This document shows, in pieces, positions 24,057-35,480 of a stretch of 64,000 bases of DNA. The DNA is from Musa acuminata AAA Group (taxonomy: Eukaryota > Streptophyta > Magnoliopsida > Zingiberales > Musaceae), in the NCBI RefSeq assembly GCF_036884655.1, contig NC_088340.1:1750001-1814000 (forward strand), given 5' to 3'. Below the pieces are notes generated by a model. The model ran no database searches. It was not told where the DNA came from and saw only the letters and a list, made by a program, of their open reading frames with translations. Made by a program: the position numbers and the translations under genes. Position 1 is the stretch's first letter. Each line of letters begins with the position of its first letter.

Positions 24057-24826
24057 GCTACTGGGTTAAAAGGATACATCTTTTAAATGAGATTAGGAAT
24101 TCCAAAGGGGAGATGACAAAGCTCAAAATAAATAATTAGGAAGAAATGAGCACAAATAGAAATTAAGAAACATGAGATAAATATAAAAGAAAATAGGATT
24201 GATTATATGATTAATTAACAAGTAGTCAGTGAATTCTATCATCTTTTCTCCTCCGATAATTTGTTTCCTATGTCAACAGATGAGATCACCTTCAGAAAAT
24301 GAACCACAGAAAAATGCAATTAGCAACACATAAATAATTTGTTTCATAAAATAGGATTATGTTTCAAGGTGAGCATAGTTTGATCAATCAAGTACAACAC
24401 TAGATAATTTGTGATCATCAATTGAATTCTAGTTTCGAGAGGAAACAATTGCAAGGCCATGCAATGAATTCTAGAGATTTGCGATGGAAGAAGGCCAACG
24501 ACGTCCATAAAGGATGAAGAAAGAGGCTTTGATAGCAAATCTAACTACAAATGACAAAACCGTGTCATTTCATGGCAGCTCTAATGCACCTCGTGACCGT
24601 CTTCCTCCCACAACCACACCATTAAGTGCCGTGAATTCATGAACTCGTTCGAGTGGGTGAGCATTCATGAGCATGCATGCATGCTCTAACCCCTCGTATT
24701 CTCACAAACAATGAAAGAAACGAAAGGAGCTATGCTTACACAAACAACAGCCTCCACCGCCTCCATGAAATAAATGGCCAAAGGAGCATAAATATACTCA
24801 CCAATGCCAACAACTACAATAAATTG

Positions 24827-24860
<34 letters not shown>

Positions 24861-25975
24861 CCATGAAGTCATAAACTCCTCTAGTAAGTATACGACGAGG
24901 CATGAGAAGTCGATCGACACTCACGTCCATGCCACATTGAAGGTTTTGATGGGTCAACTTTGAGAAGCCTTTGAATGGTTAAGGTTATGTAATAATATTA
25001 GGTCGATTGTGATGTACCAAATGAACTCATCAAAGATGGAAACTCCATTGCATAGATTTTTTGTACTAAACTCACTCAGCAAAAATCAAAAGTTTAAGAT
25101 CTCATTCGGTAAATTTTAGAAGATGTCAACAACTTTACATAGTAAAAAAATTTAAGTGTTGATAATAACACTTATCTTTCGATAAATTTATCATTCACTA
25201 AAAAAGAAAAAAAAACTTTACGAGGTTTTTCTCTTATATTCAAAATAGTAGTTCAAAAGGTAATAATGAACATGTAAAATCCTAAATAATCCCATTAAGA
25301 AATGTGAGAAGAATTGAGTTGATTTATAATATTAAACAACTCTATTATCATTAACTTGACTTTAAGGTTTTTGTTAATAGAACTAAGTTGTGTATATTTT
25401 TTCTCACCATTATGATGATGATGATGATGAAATTATGATTATTTTGTGAGAACTACACCAAATAGACTTGAGAAATAATTGTGTTAAATAAAAAATATAT
25501 ATATCATATGCATGCACAATCTATAATATCCTTATATAGTTTCTAACATTAGAACATCGATTAGGGTTTCTTCCATCATTAGCTCGGTTTACAACTTAGT
25601 GTTATTAATAATTACATAATAAAAATCAGTTGAAAAAGATATTAATTGAGTTAATTAATTTTCAAATCTAAGTTACTTATTGATTTCAAAATTAGTCTAC
25701 TAAAAATGAAGTTAATATGCAATTTTTGCCAACCATCCTTTTGTTTCCAAATAAGCTTTTTTTATATTGTTTTTCTTGACATTTACATTTCCAATTTTAT
25801 CATATAAAATAAAGACTTTTATATAATTATATAAAGACCAAAACACCCTCCACATATGTCAGTAAATATGAGTTCATTGGTGTCATTTGCTATGGACATC
25901 GGGCTAAAAATGTCATGCAAAAACCCTCGACTCCATTTAAGCACGCCTTAACAGTTTCAACGGCCGTCGTTCGAA
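23480..25975. other. Intergenic, AT-rich, with microsatellites
   Basis: This stretch separates the divergent CFL1-like and PPR genes and so contains both upstream regions. It contains a (TAA)n tract at about 24022-24056 and a (CT)n tract at about 24829-24858. No gene or structural RNA recognised. Confidence 0.6.
24022..24056. repeat. (TAA)n microsatellite
   Basis: About eleven uninterrupted TAA units. Confidence 0.95.
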
Positions 25976-25981
25976 AGGACC

Positions 25982-27760
25982 ATGAACGTTGCCTCCGCCC
26001 ACCCTTTGCAGTCCGCCCTCCTCTGCCTCCTCCGCCAGCGCAAGCGCATCCGATCCTTCGACCAAATCCACGCTCTGCTCCTCACGTCCGGCGTCACCAA
26101 GGACTCCTTCGTGGCCGCCGAGGTCGCCGCCCTTCTTCCTGCTTTTGTGGCTCCTCCCGCGGCCTACTCAGCCGTCAAGCACATCCACGGCGTCCGCCGC
26201 TACCAGTTCCCCCTGCTCTTCAACTCTTTGATCTCCGGCTATGCCAGGAGCAAGCACCCACACCTGGGCATCGTCGCGTATAAGCTTATGCTCGCTGACA
26301 GCGTCTTTCCCGATAGGTACACCTTCCCGATCGTTCTGAAATCTTGCATCAAGTTCTCGGGGATCGGCGAAGCCAGGCAGCTTCAAGGTGCCGCAGTTAA
26401 GCTGCGGTTCTCGTGCGATCTGTTTGTCCAGAATGCACTTGTTCACGTATATGCAGTGTGTGAGGAATATGGTGATGCAGGTCTCCTGTTTGACGAAATG
26501 CCCATTAAAGACGCGGTCTCCTGGACCAGCTTGATCTCGGGATATGTGAAAGGTGGATTATTCGGAAAAGCTCTGCAATTGTTTTCTCTGATGGATGTGG
26601 AGCCGAACATTGCAACTCTAGTTAGCATCATCGTCGCCTGTGGGAGATTGGGGGCTTTGAATGTGGGCAGGGCAATACATGCATTGATATTGAAGCATGA
26701 CTATGGGTTGAGTCTGGTTGCTGGAAATGCCCTTTTGGATATGTACTTGAAGTGCGAGTGTTTGGAGGAGGCCAGACAGATCTTTGATGAACTTCCTGAA
26801 AGGGACATAGTTTCATGGACTAGTTTTATTAGTGGGTTAGTGCAATGCAAGCTTCCCAAGGAAGCTATGGATGTTTTCAATTCCATGCAGGCTTCTGGAG
26901 TGGAGCCAGACAATGTCACTCTATGTAGTGTTCTGTCAGCTTGTGCGAGCTTGGGGGCATTGTCTTCTGGGAGATGGGTCCATGAGTACATAGAGCGAAA
27001 GGGCATTCAGTGGGATGTTCATCTAGGGACCGCAATGGTTGACATGTACTCTAAGTGTGGATGCGTAGATATGGCAGTGCACAGCTTTCATGAGATGCCA
27101 CATAAGAATGTTACCTCGTGGAATGCATTGCTTGGTGCCCTAGCCACTCATGGTCATGGTAATGAAGCTCTCAAGTACTTCGAACAAATGGCGGGAGTTG
27201 GTGTCATTCCTAATGAGGTTACCTTTGTAGCTATTCTTTGTGCATGTTGTCATTCCGGCTTAGTAAAAGAGGGTTGTCATATGTTTGATTTGATGACTAA
27301 ATCCTACAAACTTGTGCCATGGATAGAACACTATGGATGCATGGTTGATTTGCTTGGTAGAGCTGGGTTCATATCAGAAGCTTATGGACTTGTTAGATCC
27401 ATGCCAATTAGAGCTGACACTTATGTATGGGGAGCTTTACTGAGCGCTTGCAAAGCTCATGGAAATGTGGAACTTTCTCAAGAAATCTTATGCCACCTTC
27501 TTGAGCTGGAGCCTTCTGACAGCGGCGTGTATGTGCTCCTCTCTAACATATTTGCTGCAGATTGTAGGTGGGCAGATGTAACAAGGGTGAGGAGGCTGAT
27601 GAGGCAGAGCAGTGTAAAGAAAGAAACAGGAACCAGTATTGTCGAGGTGAATGGTGAAGCTCATGAGTTTATAGTTGGAGAGTTTCTCCACCCATTGAAG
27701 GAGGACATTTTGCTAGCCTTGTGTACTCTAGATAAACAATTGCAACATGGTGAACTATAG
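25982..27760 (+). CDS. PLS-class, E-subgroup pentatricopeptide repeat protein
   Basis: Organellar RNA-binding protein of 592 residues on one exon, as is usual for plant PPR genes. After a short basic N-terminus (MNVASAHPLQSALLCLLRQ) come tandem P, L and S repeats with the usual signatures (SLISGYARSKHPHLGI, VSWTSLISGYVKGGLFGKAL, GTAMVDMYSKCGCVDMAV, TSWNALLGALATHGHGNEAL). It ends in E and E+ motifs (SGVYVLLSNIFAADCRWADV to HEFIVGEFLHPLKEDILLAL) without a DYW deaminase domain. Such proteins usually specify C-to-U editing sites and recruit a deaminase in trans. It most resembles the Arabidopsis At1g50270 type as I remember it. Base composition is GC-rich for the first 400 bases and then falls. 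Organelle and RNA target cannot be read from sequence alone. Confidence 0.92.
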   Translation: MNVASAHPLQSALLCLLRQRKRIRSFDQIHALLLTSGVTKDSFVAAEVAALLPAFVAPPAAYSAVKHIHGVRRYQFPLLFNSLISGYARSKHPHLGIVAYKLMLADSVFPDRYTFPIVLKSCIKFSGIGEARQLQGAAVKLRFSCDLFVQNALVHVYAVCEEYGDAGLLFDEMPIKDAVSWTSLISGYVKGGLFGKALQLFSLMDVEPNIATLVSIIVACGRLGALNVGRAIHALILKHDYGLSLVAGNALLDMYLKCECLEEARQIFDELPERDIVSWTSFISGLVQCKLPKEAMDVFNSMQASGVEPDNVTLCSVLSACASLGALSSGRWVHEYIERKGIQWDVHLGTAMVDMYSKCGCVDMAVHSFHEMPHKNVTSWNALLGALATHGHGNEALKYFEQMAGVGVIPNEVTFVAILCACCHSGLVKEGCHMFDLMTKSYKLVPWIEHYGCMVDLLGRAGFISEAYGLVRSMPIRADTYVWGALLSACKAHGNVELSQEILCHLLELEPSDSGVYVLLSNIFAADCRWADVTRVRRLMRQSSVKKETGTSIVEVNGEAHEFIVGEFLHPLKEDILLALCTLDKQLQHGEL

Positions 27761-29492
27761 CAGGGATTCAAAACTAGTGGAAGGTGGTGCAGGCTCTCGA
27801 AAACTCTTTCCAGGTTTGACTCAAGTAACTTGCACCTTCAGCACAACAAGGGCAACAGAAGATAAACAGAGCTCACAGTCGACTATATTCCACGAATGTA
27901 TCATGGTTCAAGTCTGCTGATATAAGCATTCAAAAGAAAGAAGATAAGCACAAAGTTATGTCTACTGAAGCTGGAAGTCCTGTAAAAAATTTATGCAAGT
28001 GGGAGTTGATGGGTTATTGAAAGTTGGGCAATCGACAAGCTGATGTCCCAAATATTTGGGTATGCATTGCCAGGAAAGAAGGTGAGATTTGTTTATGAAT
28101 GTTTTAGCAGTATATTCAGAAAAACAAACTCTCACCAAATTTTTCTTCCGAAATTATTCTAGTATTGTCATCATAGTGCACAAGGCATCGCAAACATAAT
28201 CCATCTATAATTATCCCCAGAACTGGTATGGTAGGTCAATGTAACCTTTTGATTATTTTATTTTTCTCCATATTTTTTGTAACTATATATGTCTTTCCCA
28301 TTTAAGAATTAGTTTTATATCTTTTTAAATGCAAAACATTTAAAATTATAGAGTCATTTTTTGTTGATCTGCTATTATGTAAAAAGCAATTTAACTCATA
28401 GCTGATCTGATCAGCATGTGGTTGATATTTTGTAAAGCCCTTCTAATTTTTGGAATCTCGAATCTTTCACTTGCTATTGCTAATGAACTTCGGGATCCGT
28501 AGTGAAGTTCTCAGCAGAGCCTATAATGCTTTAGGTTTTTATTTTGACACATCCATTTTCAAGCCCAATGGAGTATGAAACTGAGCCTTGTCTTATTCGA
28601 TCAATTTTCTGTTAACATGTTAATCGTATACAGTGGAACGTGGTCTTATATGTATTTTTTTCTTGAAACATGTTATGTATATAATTAGTTTTCAAAGAAT
28701 GCAATTTCATTTTTGACTCTTTTTATTTGGATTGGATTTGATACTCTAGTTGCTAAATGTTTGCAAAAATCTTCTAACAGCAGTTATGGTTATCAGGCAA
28801 TTCCACGTACTAACGCTATGTTTCTTGATATATGCCTGGACTTTTCCATGTGGTATAAGTGAAGGACTTTTGTTTAAGCCAAATAGCATTATGCTTGGTA
28901 TAAACATGACATTTCACCATCAAAATGCAAATACAAAATTTACCAGGTAGGATGATAAAACAGACTTGTAAACATAGGAAAATTTTGTAGTACGCATCTT
29001 ATCATGCATAGTATCATATGTCATCATGAAAATTCAGGTTTTTGCATGGCTCCACCATAAGTCTCCCCTAATGAGTATTGACTTACTCTCAAACAATTGC
29101 AGTCATCACGTCCATCCACTGACAGCTTGGTACCTTTCAATCAAGAAAAGATTCATGAGTCCTTGTACATGAATTTAATCATAGCTTGTTTTATTTCTTA
29201 ACACAAACATTACAAAATACCAACAAATGGAGTTGACACTAATTTGTATGTTTTGTCAAAGCCACAATGTTTCTTGATTAAGTTTTTTCTGCTTCCTTCC
29301 TATCTAAGGTTCCACATTTGAACAATTAAAGATTAGAGCTTAGATGTCGCCCTCTTGATATTAGAAAGTTAATGCTATTCTACAGAAATATTTGTAGAAA
29401 ATAATTTGTGGCTTCCAAATTTAAGGAATCTCAAGTAGAATGAACAAACTTATTTTGTCATCATAAACAATATATTGGGATTTAAGTAATCG

Positions 29493-29634
29493 CTCATGGA
29501 TGATATATTTCATGATGCAGTACTATAAGGGCATGATGTACAAGTATATATGGCAATTGATGTCTCATGGATGATATATTTCAGGATGCAGTGCTATAAG
29601 GGCATGATGTACAAGTATATAAGGCAATTGATGT
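29493..29634. repeat. 71-base unit repeated twice in tandem
   Basis: Units start CTCATGGATGATATATTTCA at 29493 and 29564. By eye they differ at three of 71 positions, so this is a young duplication. Confidence 0.92.
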
Positions 29635-29990
29635 TTTTATATTCTTCTTACAGGAATAAGCAAGGTAGGTCAAGATTGTCATGGAAGAAATGTGAAACAT
29701 ATTCTATTTATAGATTGAAGAGCTAGGCCTTGTATACGTTTTAAAATCCTGATCTAGTTTCCCTACACTATTACCTTTCAGGGTTGAACAACCTACAAAT
29801 TGTTTTATTGAGGCCAAGAAAGAGGTAATGATGGAGGCATTGGGAAATAATGGATAATTCTATGTTCACAGACTTTGGTCATGAAACTAAGCCGCAGCCT
29901 GCTCATGTTGTCCTAGGCTTATGCACCGCTCATAGTTTCTGAACCATAATTCATGTCTGACATTTGGCAAACAGTGTTTGGTATCAACAG

Positions 29991-30102
29991 GATGCTTTTG
30001 CATTTTACTCTTTAGAGGATCTAGGTAGATGCTGTTGCATTTGTGTACTCTTTAGTGAGTTTAGGTAGATGCTTTTGCATTTGTGTTCTTTATAGGATCT
30101 GG
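29991..30102. repeat. Minisatellite of about 37-40 bases, three units
   Basis: Units begin GATGC(T/G)(T)TTGCATTT at 29991, 30028 and 30068 and contain ACTCTTTAG and TAGGTA in register. It lies just beyond the 3' end of the FT-like gene. Confidence 0.75.
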
Positions 30103-30222
30103 ATATGCACAAAGCACATCCCAATTTGGAAAGCACAGTGCAATTCCAAATGATGGTTCCCTGGACATTGAGTCAGGCACTATATATATGTCTGGTGAAC
30201 TAAGTTAGATAATTTGCATGAG

Positions 30223-31724
30223 TTAGTTGAACCCTATTATTGTTCTGATGTACCTTCTTCCACCACATCCATTCTCCCTCTGGCAGTTGAAGAACATCGC
30301 AGCTACAGGATCCCCTAGGTTGTAAACTGCTGCAAAATCCCTTGTGCTGAAGTTTTGTCTCCATCCAGGCGCATAGATGGATTGGCGGACGGACTGCCGG
30401 AACAACACAAACACGAACCGGTGGATTCCAGCGGTCGGCCGTGGACTCTCATAGGAGACAATTTCATTGCCTAAAACACAAGATCAGAATTCAGAACAAT
30501 TTTTATTGGTAAAAGATGACAGATTTATACTCAGTGAGCTTGATTCTTGGGCTTTGAAATATTTATCTCTAACTTGCTCAGTAAGAATTTTAGTTTTCGT
30601 CGACAGGTTTTGAATGTTTAGTATGTGAACTTACGAGGCATGAAACAGCTAGTTAACAAAGTTGTCATGAAGCTAAGGAAGCCGGATAGCTTGACAAGAT
30701 AATATACCAGCAATGCATCGCAACCACAGATCTGTTGCAATTTTGATTTAGCCAGAGGAGATCATGGGCATGTTTCACTTCTGTTAAATTCTTGGTCACT
30801 GATCACCAAGTCTTTACCACGGACAGGTGCTGAAACTCTTCCCTATTTTTAGAAAATTTTGTAGACCAAGAAAAATCTGTGGTCTTATTTTCTGACGAGT
30901 TCTGATACATTTTCAATTACTTATAACCTTGAAAAGGCAACAACAGCAATCAGTAGTAGTGTCCTAAGTATCTGAGATAGATTACATGGGTTTTTCCTGT
31001 CATCGGGCAGAGGAAGAAAGATAGCTTAAAAAGGATGATGGATCCTTGATTATGAGCCACAAAATTTTCAATTAATCTCCTTTCGTAGGAATATATATTG
31101 CAAGAAGTTTTTTACAAAATCCTTGAAATTTGTACGAAGAAACTTAATCGAATTACACATCGGCTTTCTTTTTTTGCGTCACAATGCTATGATTGTAGTT
31201 TTCTATTGTTTCCATTTAAAAGCTCCTCTTTATTATTGCAGGTACTTTTATTCCGAGATTGATAACATGCTAATTTCAACCGGTGGTCCATTTAGTCACA
31301 AATAAATACTTTGCATATGAACATTGTGTTTTCCGCAGAAAAAAAATGTCTGATTTATGAGGTCTGCATATAAATGCATGTCTTGTATGGAAAAATTCAT
31401 GGTGGTTTGTTGTCACTCACCGTAAGTGGCGTTTGTTGTCTCTGGGATGTCTGTCACCAACCTATCTCAGACGACAAAGAAAAAAACAAAGGATTACTAG
31501 CTGCTGCTAATGTTCCTCAATTGGATGAAGAAGAAGGAAAAAAAGGGGGGGGGATTGCTTCCAGATTTCTTGCAAGTTTATCTTACCAGTGCAGGTACTC
31601 TCTCTTTGTTGGATTGCTAGGGCTTGGTGCATCAGGGTCCACCATCACCTGTAAGACTAGTATTCAATGTTAGCATCTGCAAGCTCTCTAAACCTTATTT
31701 GACATGAAGAAGAAGAAGAAGAAG

Positions 31725-31757
<33 letters not shown>

Positions 31758-32596
31758 TCAATCATCAATCCAAATTCTTCTTTCTGCTAGTAGTGCAGCA
31801 TAGAATCCTAATTATTATTCTGAGTTATCAATTCCGAAGTCTAACTCTGACCAAATTGGATGTTATTCTTTTATCATCTCACATGGATTGACCATTGAAA
31901 AGAATAATTCACTGCCTCTGGATGTTCTTCTTCTATGTTTCTGGCTGTAATGGGATGATGATCTTTTGCTCCTCTCGTCAACAAAGCTGAAAAGATGAGG
32001 AGTTTGGTTCTCATCATCATCCAAAGGCTAAAAGGACGGCCAAGCTAAAAGAACAAAAAGTCAAAACAGTCTTATCATCAAAAGACTGCAGAAAAAAGCT
32101 TCGACAGTCTCTCCACTTGTGTCCTTTGTTCTGCCACTAGTGGACAAACCAACCTCCAGTTTTGGCCTATTCTAACGTTTGTTCCCATTGGATTAGATTG
32201 CGGTGGGATGAGACTCCAACTCAAATCTTTGACTTCCCAGCGGACTTCGTCGTCGTTCATTATACGACTCAGAAGATTGAAGTCAACTAACGGTAAATCT
32301 AACTTGTTGTTCCGATTGGATTAGATGGAGGTGGGATCGGACTTAGGCATTTTTTTTCCTGCACATTTCGTTGTTGATTATGAGACAACTCGGAAACGGA
32401 TACTCACAAGCGTGTAAAGGTTTCTCGTGCTGTGTCCTCGCATCTCCACTCGCGGTTCGGTGGCCACCATCGAGGGCTTGAGCTCGGACCCATTCGTCAA
32501 TTCCTTGTTGTAGGTTATCTTCATCGTCGCGGACTTGACGAATGGGTCCAACACGTCACCCACGACATTACCAACGACGAGGGCGTCCCTCGACAT
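30223..32596 (-). CDS. FLOWERING LOCUS T-like florigen (PEBP family)
   Basis: Phosphatidylethanolamine-binding-fold protein that as FT promotes flowering or other phase changes by binding FD-type bZIP and 14-3-3 proteins. Four coding exons on minus, 32596-32408 (189), 31648-31587 (62), 31469-31429 (41) and 30470-30223 (248), give 179 residues; the sizes of exons 2 and 3 are exactly those of Arabidopsis FT. PEBP motifs [10 protein letters not shown] and GIHR are present. The residue equivalent to FT Tyr85 is Tyr81 and to Gln140 is Gln136. The Y-x-x-GW residues that separate activating from repressing beet FT proteins (FT numbering 134/137/138) are all of activator type (YAPGW). The triad before NLG is VYN instead of the commoner LYN/IYN. 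The C-terminus runs six residues beyond the usual RRYIR end (TIIGFN). Confidence 0.96.
31706..31754. repeat. (GAA)n microsatellite in FT-like intron 1
   Basis: About sixteen uninterrupted GAA units lie in intron 1 of the FT-like gene, roughly 60 bases upstream of the exon-2 acceptor on the coding strand. There the coding-strand sequence reads (TTC)n, close to the polypyrimidine region. Confidence 0.95.
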
Positions 32597-32696
32597 GATC
32601 GACCACAGCAGAAGAGAGCTTCTCGGTAAGTCGGTAACCAAAGCCGAGGAGATCGATGGCAATGGTGGTGGAGGGGGTGGGGTGGGAGGGGATTGG

Positions 32697-32704
32697 TTAT
32701 ATAG
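32697..32704 (-). promoter_or_regulatory. TATA box of the FT-like gene
   Basis: CTATATAA on minus, about 100 bases upstream of the start codon. It is followed by a C-rich leader with CCACCCC-type repeats. The position fits a TSS near 32670 and a leader of about 75 bases. Confidence 0.6.
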
Positions 32705-33375
32705 AAACCTCATCATGGTCGCGGAATCCATTTTTGATGGATTCTGAAGGTGAATAAAATCTAGAGCGAGTGACGCATGGCAGCGAGGAAAGGTGGATGG
32801 ATTGTTGCCTTTTGACTTGGCTTGCTCTAAATGTCTCCCCCGCAAATCCGGCCACGACGGCATCACTGGATTTGGCCCCCGTGCTTCGAATAAGGAGAGT
32901 TGTAAGCTCGCGGGGCAAGTAAGAACCTAATGGCTTTTGCTTTCGCGGATGCTTTGGACCCCAACGAGTCTTCGGAGGTGTGGAGATCATGGCGAATGAC
33001 TTCATGTCATGGCATCCATGTTTCATTCTTCTTCCTCTCGGCGGCAGCACTTGTAGCTTAGCTAAGTGTGATTTGACAATGGTGTTGCGTAGAGAGAGAG
33101 AGAGAGAGAGTGAATGAACATGTATTTGATACTGTCGGCAACATGTACTCACTCTTCTGAATAGATTCTTCATGAGAAGATTGTTGAGCTCAAGAATAGG
33201 CAGGCTGGGTGGTCAACAAGATGCTTTGCTGGTTATATTCTCTTAGCAACCTCTTTTCTAAATGCTGCATCGATCTTTTGCTGAAGCTGAATCCATATCT
33301 TGCCTGCACTGAAGTGTAAGTGTATCTGAGAGACTGAGACCGTTCACCATTAAATGGAAGGAAGAATGATATCCA

Positions 33376-33378
<3 letters not shown>

Positions 33379-33420
<42 letters not shown>
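33379..33420. repeat. (GA)n microsatellite
   Basis: Uninterrupted GA tract of about 42 bases. A shorter one lies at 33091-33110. Confidence 0.95.
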
Positions 33421-33422
<2 letters not shown>

Positions 33423-35439
33423 ATGGTTTGGTCATCATCCTAAGATGCTTGGAAATTGTGGGCATGCCTTTAGGACCCTTTCTCCATGCTTGCTTTCTCA
33501 ATATGCTCTCTGCCAATGGATGCTTCTTGGAAACTGCATTCTCTTGAACTGGGAGATTGTTTTGTTCACTCTCATGTGGCTTAATAAGCTCATAAGCAAG
33601 TTGATTTATAGATCATCTGCCGACACATTATTAGCCGTATAGGTTTCATATATCAGTTCAAGTTAGAATCTTCAAATACATTCATGATTTATATGTTGTT
33701 TGTGATTGGTATGTGTCACCTCTCCTTGTTCAACATGCATTGGCATGTGGTCAGTGTAGTCCAAAATTTAATACAAGATGGAATGGATTAGAATCTACAG
33801 CTAGAAGAAACTTATGAGCCATACATACTACAAGAATAGATCATGAAGTGGAAAAAGGAGAGTGTCTGAAGTAAAATGGAAGGAGAAAATAACTGGTTCT
33901 TGTTATTTGTTATCTTGTACAAACAAGTAAAGTTCTTCATACCTCTGAGCAACTGTGGAGTGAGAAGAAGAAGAGAACAATCGAGTCATACAATGAATGC
34001 TTGCCAATTGAAGAAAGCCAAAAAAGTAGGTCTGAGCATTTTGAATAAGGTTGGGTTCTCCTTTTCTTCTGATCTTCGTTTCAAAGCTAAAAAGTATTGG
34101 AACCAAGATATGCAATGAAAGCATTCTAGAACCACTCCCTGTCACCAATATATTCTCATTTTGTTCATCCCAGGCTTAAATAAGCATGACTTGAATCATA
34201 ATGGCAGTGGCAGTGTTGTTTCCTATCAAAGACATCAAAAAAAGAAAGATTGCAGCAGTTCCATTGAATAGAAGACAAGGTTGCAGGGGATCAGTCATGT
34301 ATCAAGGTGAGGCATTTAGACTGTTCACATGTGGTACAATAACTATTTGGTGCTACCTTTTGACTTCCCACTCAAATAGAACATCTGATGACTGGGCTTC
34401 ATCAGATGCAACTGGATTGGCCTCTGCTGAACAGATCTGAATAAATGATACATTCAGGAAGATGCTGTCCAAGATTTGGTTGTCCAAGTTCAGAGTAACA
34501 AGTTTAAGTCTGCTGTTATATTTGGAGTTTCATACCCAGGAAGAGGTTGATTCTGTGCTTAGTTTACATCAGTACATGTACCTGGATAAAAAGATATTAT
34601 ATGTATGCAAGTAAAGGAAAAAAGAATCCAACATCTAACTTTCCATGGACTCTAAAGTAAACAAAGTGATCCAGAACAAAGGGAAGGTGATTGCATGGGC
34701 ATCTCTTATAGGTATTCTGAAGCTGACAACAGTCAAAATGATAGAAAAGACTGAAACAATCAACTGAAGCCTTAACCTGCAGCTGAGAATCTCAGTGACT
34801 TGTTCTATCTAGCTTTCTCAATCTAGATTATACACAGTTGATAAGGATTAGTGGTTCTTTGCATGTACCTATAACTAGATCTAATAGATATTCCATGTCG
34901 ACTCCATAATCACTGTTTAATCATTGTTTCAGAAGGTAAATCTCAGTTAGCATGTCAAGATCATACTATTCCAAGTATTTAGTTAATGAAAACCTGGTTT
35001 TATTATTCACCTGACAAAGTTTTGATTTCTCAACACCCATTCTATTTGAGTCTACAAGCAGCAACAATATGAAAATAGACAAATACTGCATATAGAACAT
35101 GATAATATCTAACAGATTTACCTAATGTTACCATTTCCCCAGTCACAGAAAACCAGTAATGATGTGCAAATCCTAGCTATGATATGATGCCTGGATATTC
35201 CCAAGATGATATGCAAAGGCAGTATTCTATTGGACTTTGTGATCCAACCATATACTCCCATCCACAGGTTCCCTTGTCAGGGAACAAAGTTCCCAATTGC
35301 AATATACAGGTGCCATTAGGAAAGTTGACATATTCTCACAGAACATTACTCCACCTAGAAGTTATAAAATCACATCCATCAAACTCATTTAGGCATCAGA
35401 TGATGGCTCTCCAAATAAAGCATATCAATACACCAAAAG

Positions 35440-35480
35440 GTAATCTTCTGTTTATTCTCTACAAATAAACAGAAGATTAC
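35440..35480. repeat. Perfect 17-bp inverted repeat with a 7-base loop
   Basis: GTAATCTTCTGTTTATT at 35440-35456 is followed by CTCTACA and then its exact reverse complement at 35464-35480. It is intergenic, so it could be a cruciform, a transcript hairpin or a transposon remnant. No poly-T follows. Confidence 0.95.

Larger units (their letters stand above)
27761..30200. other. Intergenic, between PPR and FT-like genes (tail to tail)
   Basis: Contains the 3' flanks of both genes and two small tandem repeats (29493-29634 and 29991-30102). No coding region supported. Confidence 0.6.

Noticed and set aside
25915..26283. Plus ORFs overlapping the 5' end of the PPR gene (also 25989-26231)
   Set aside because: Out-of-frame, Pro/Arg/Ser-rich readings of the GC-rich PPR start; no PPR motifs.
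29493..30102. Regular repeats considered as a CRISPR-like array
   Set aside because: Only two or three units, no separate unique spacers of constant length, and the host is a plant nuclear genome.
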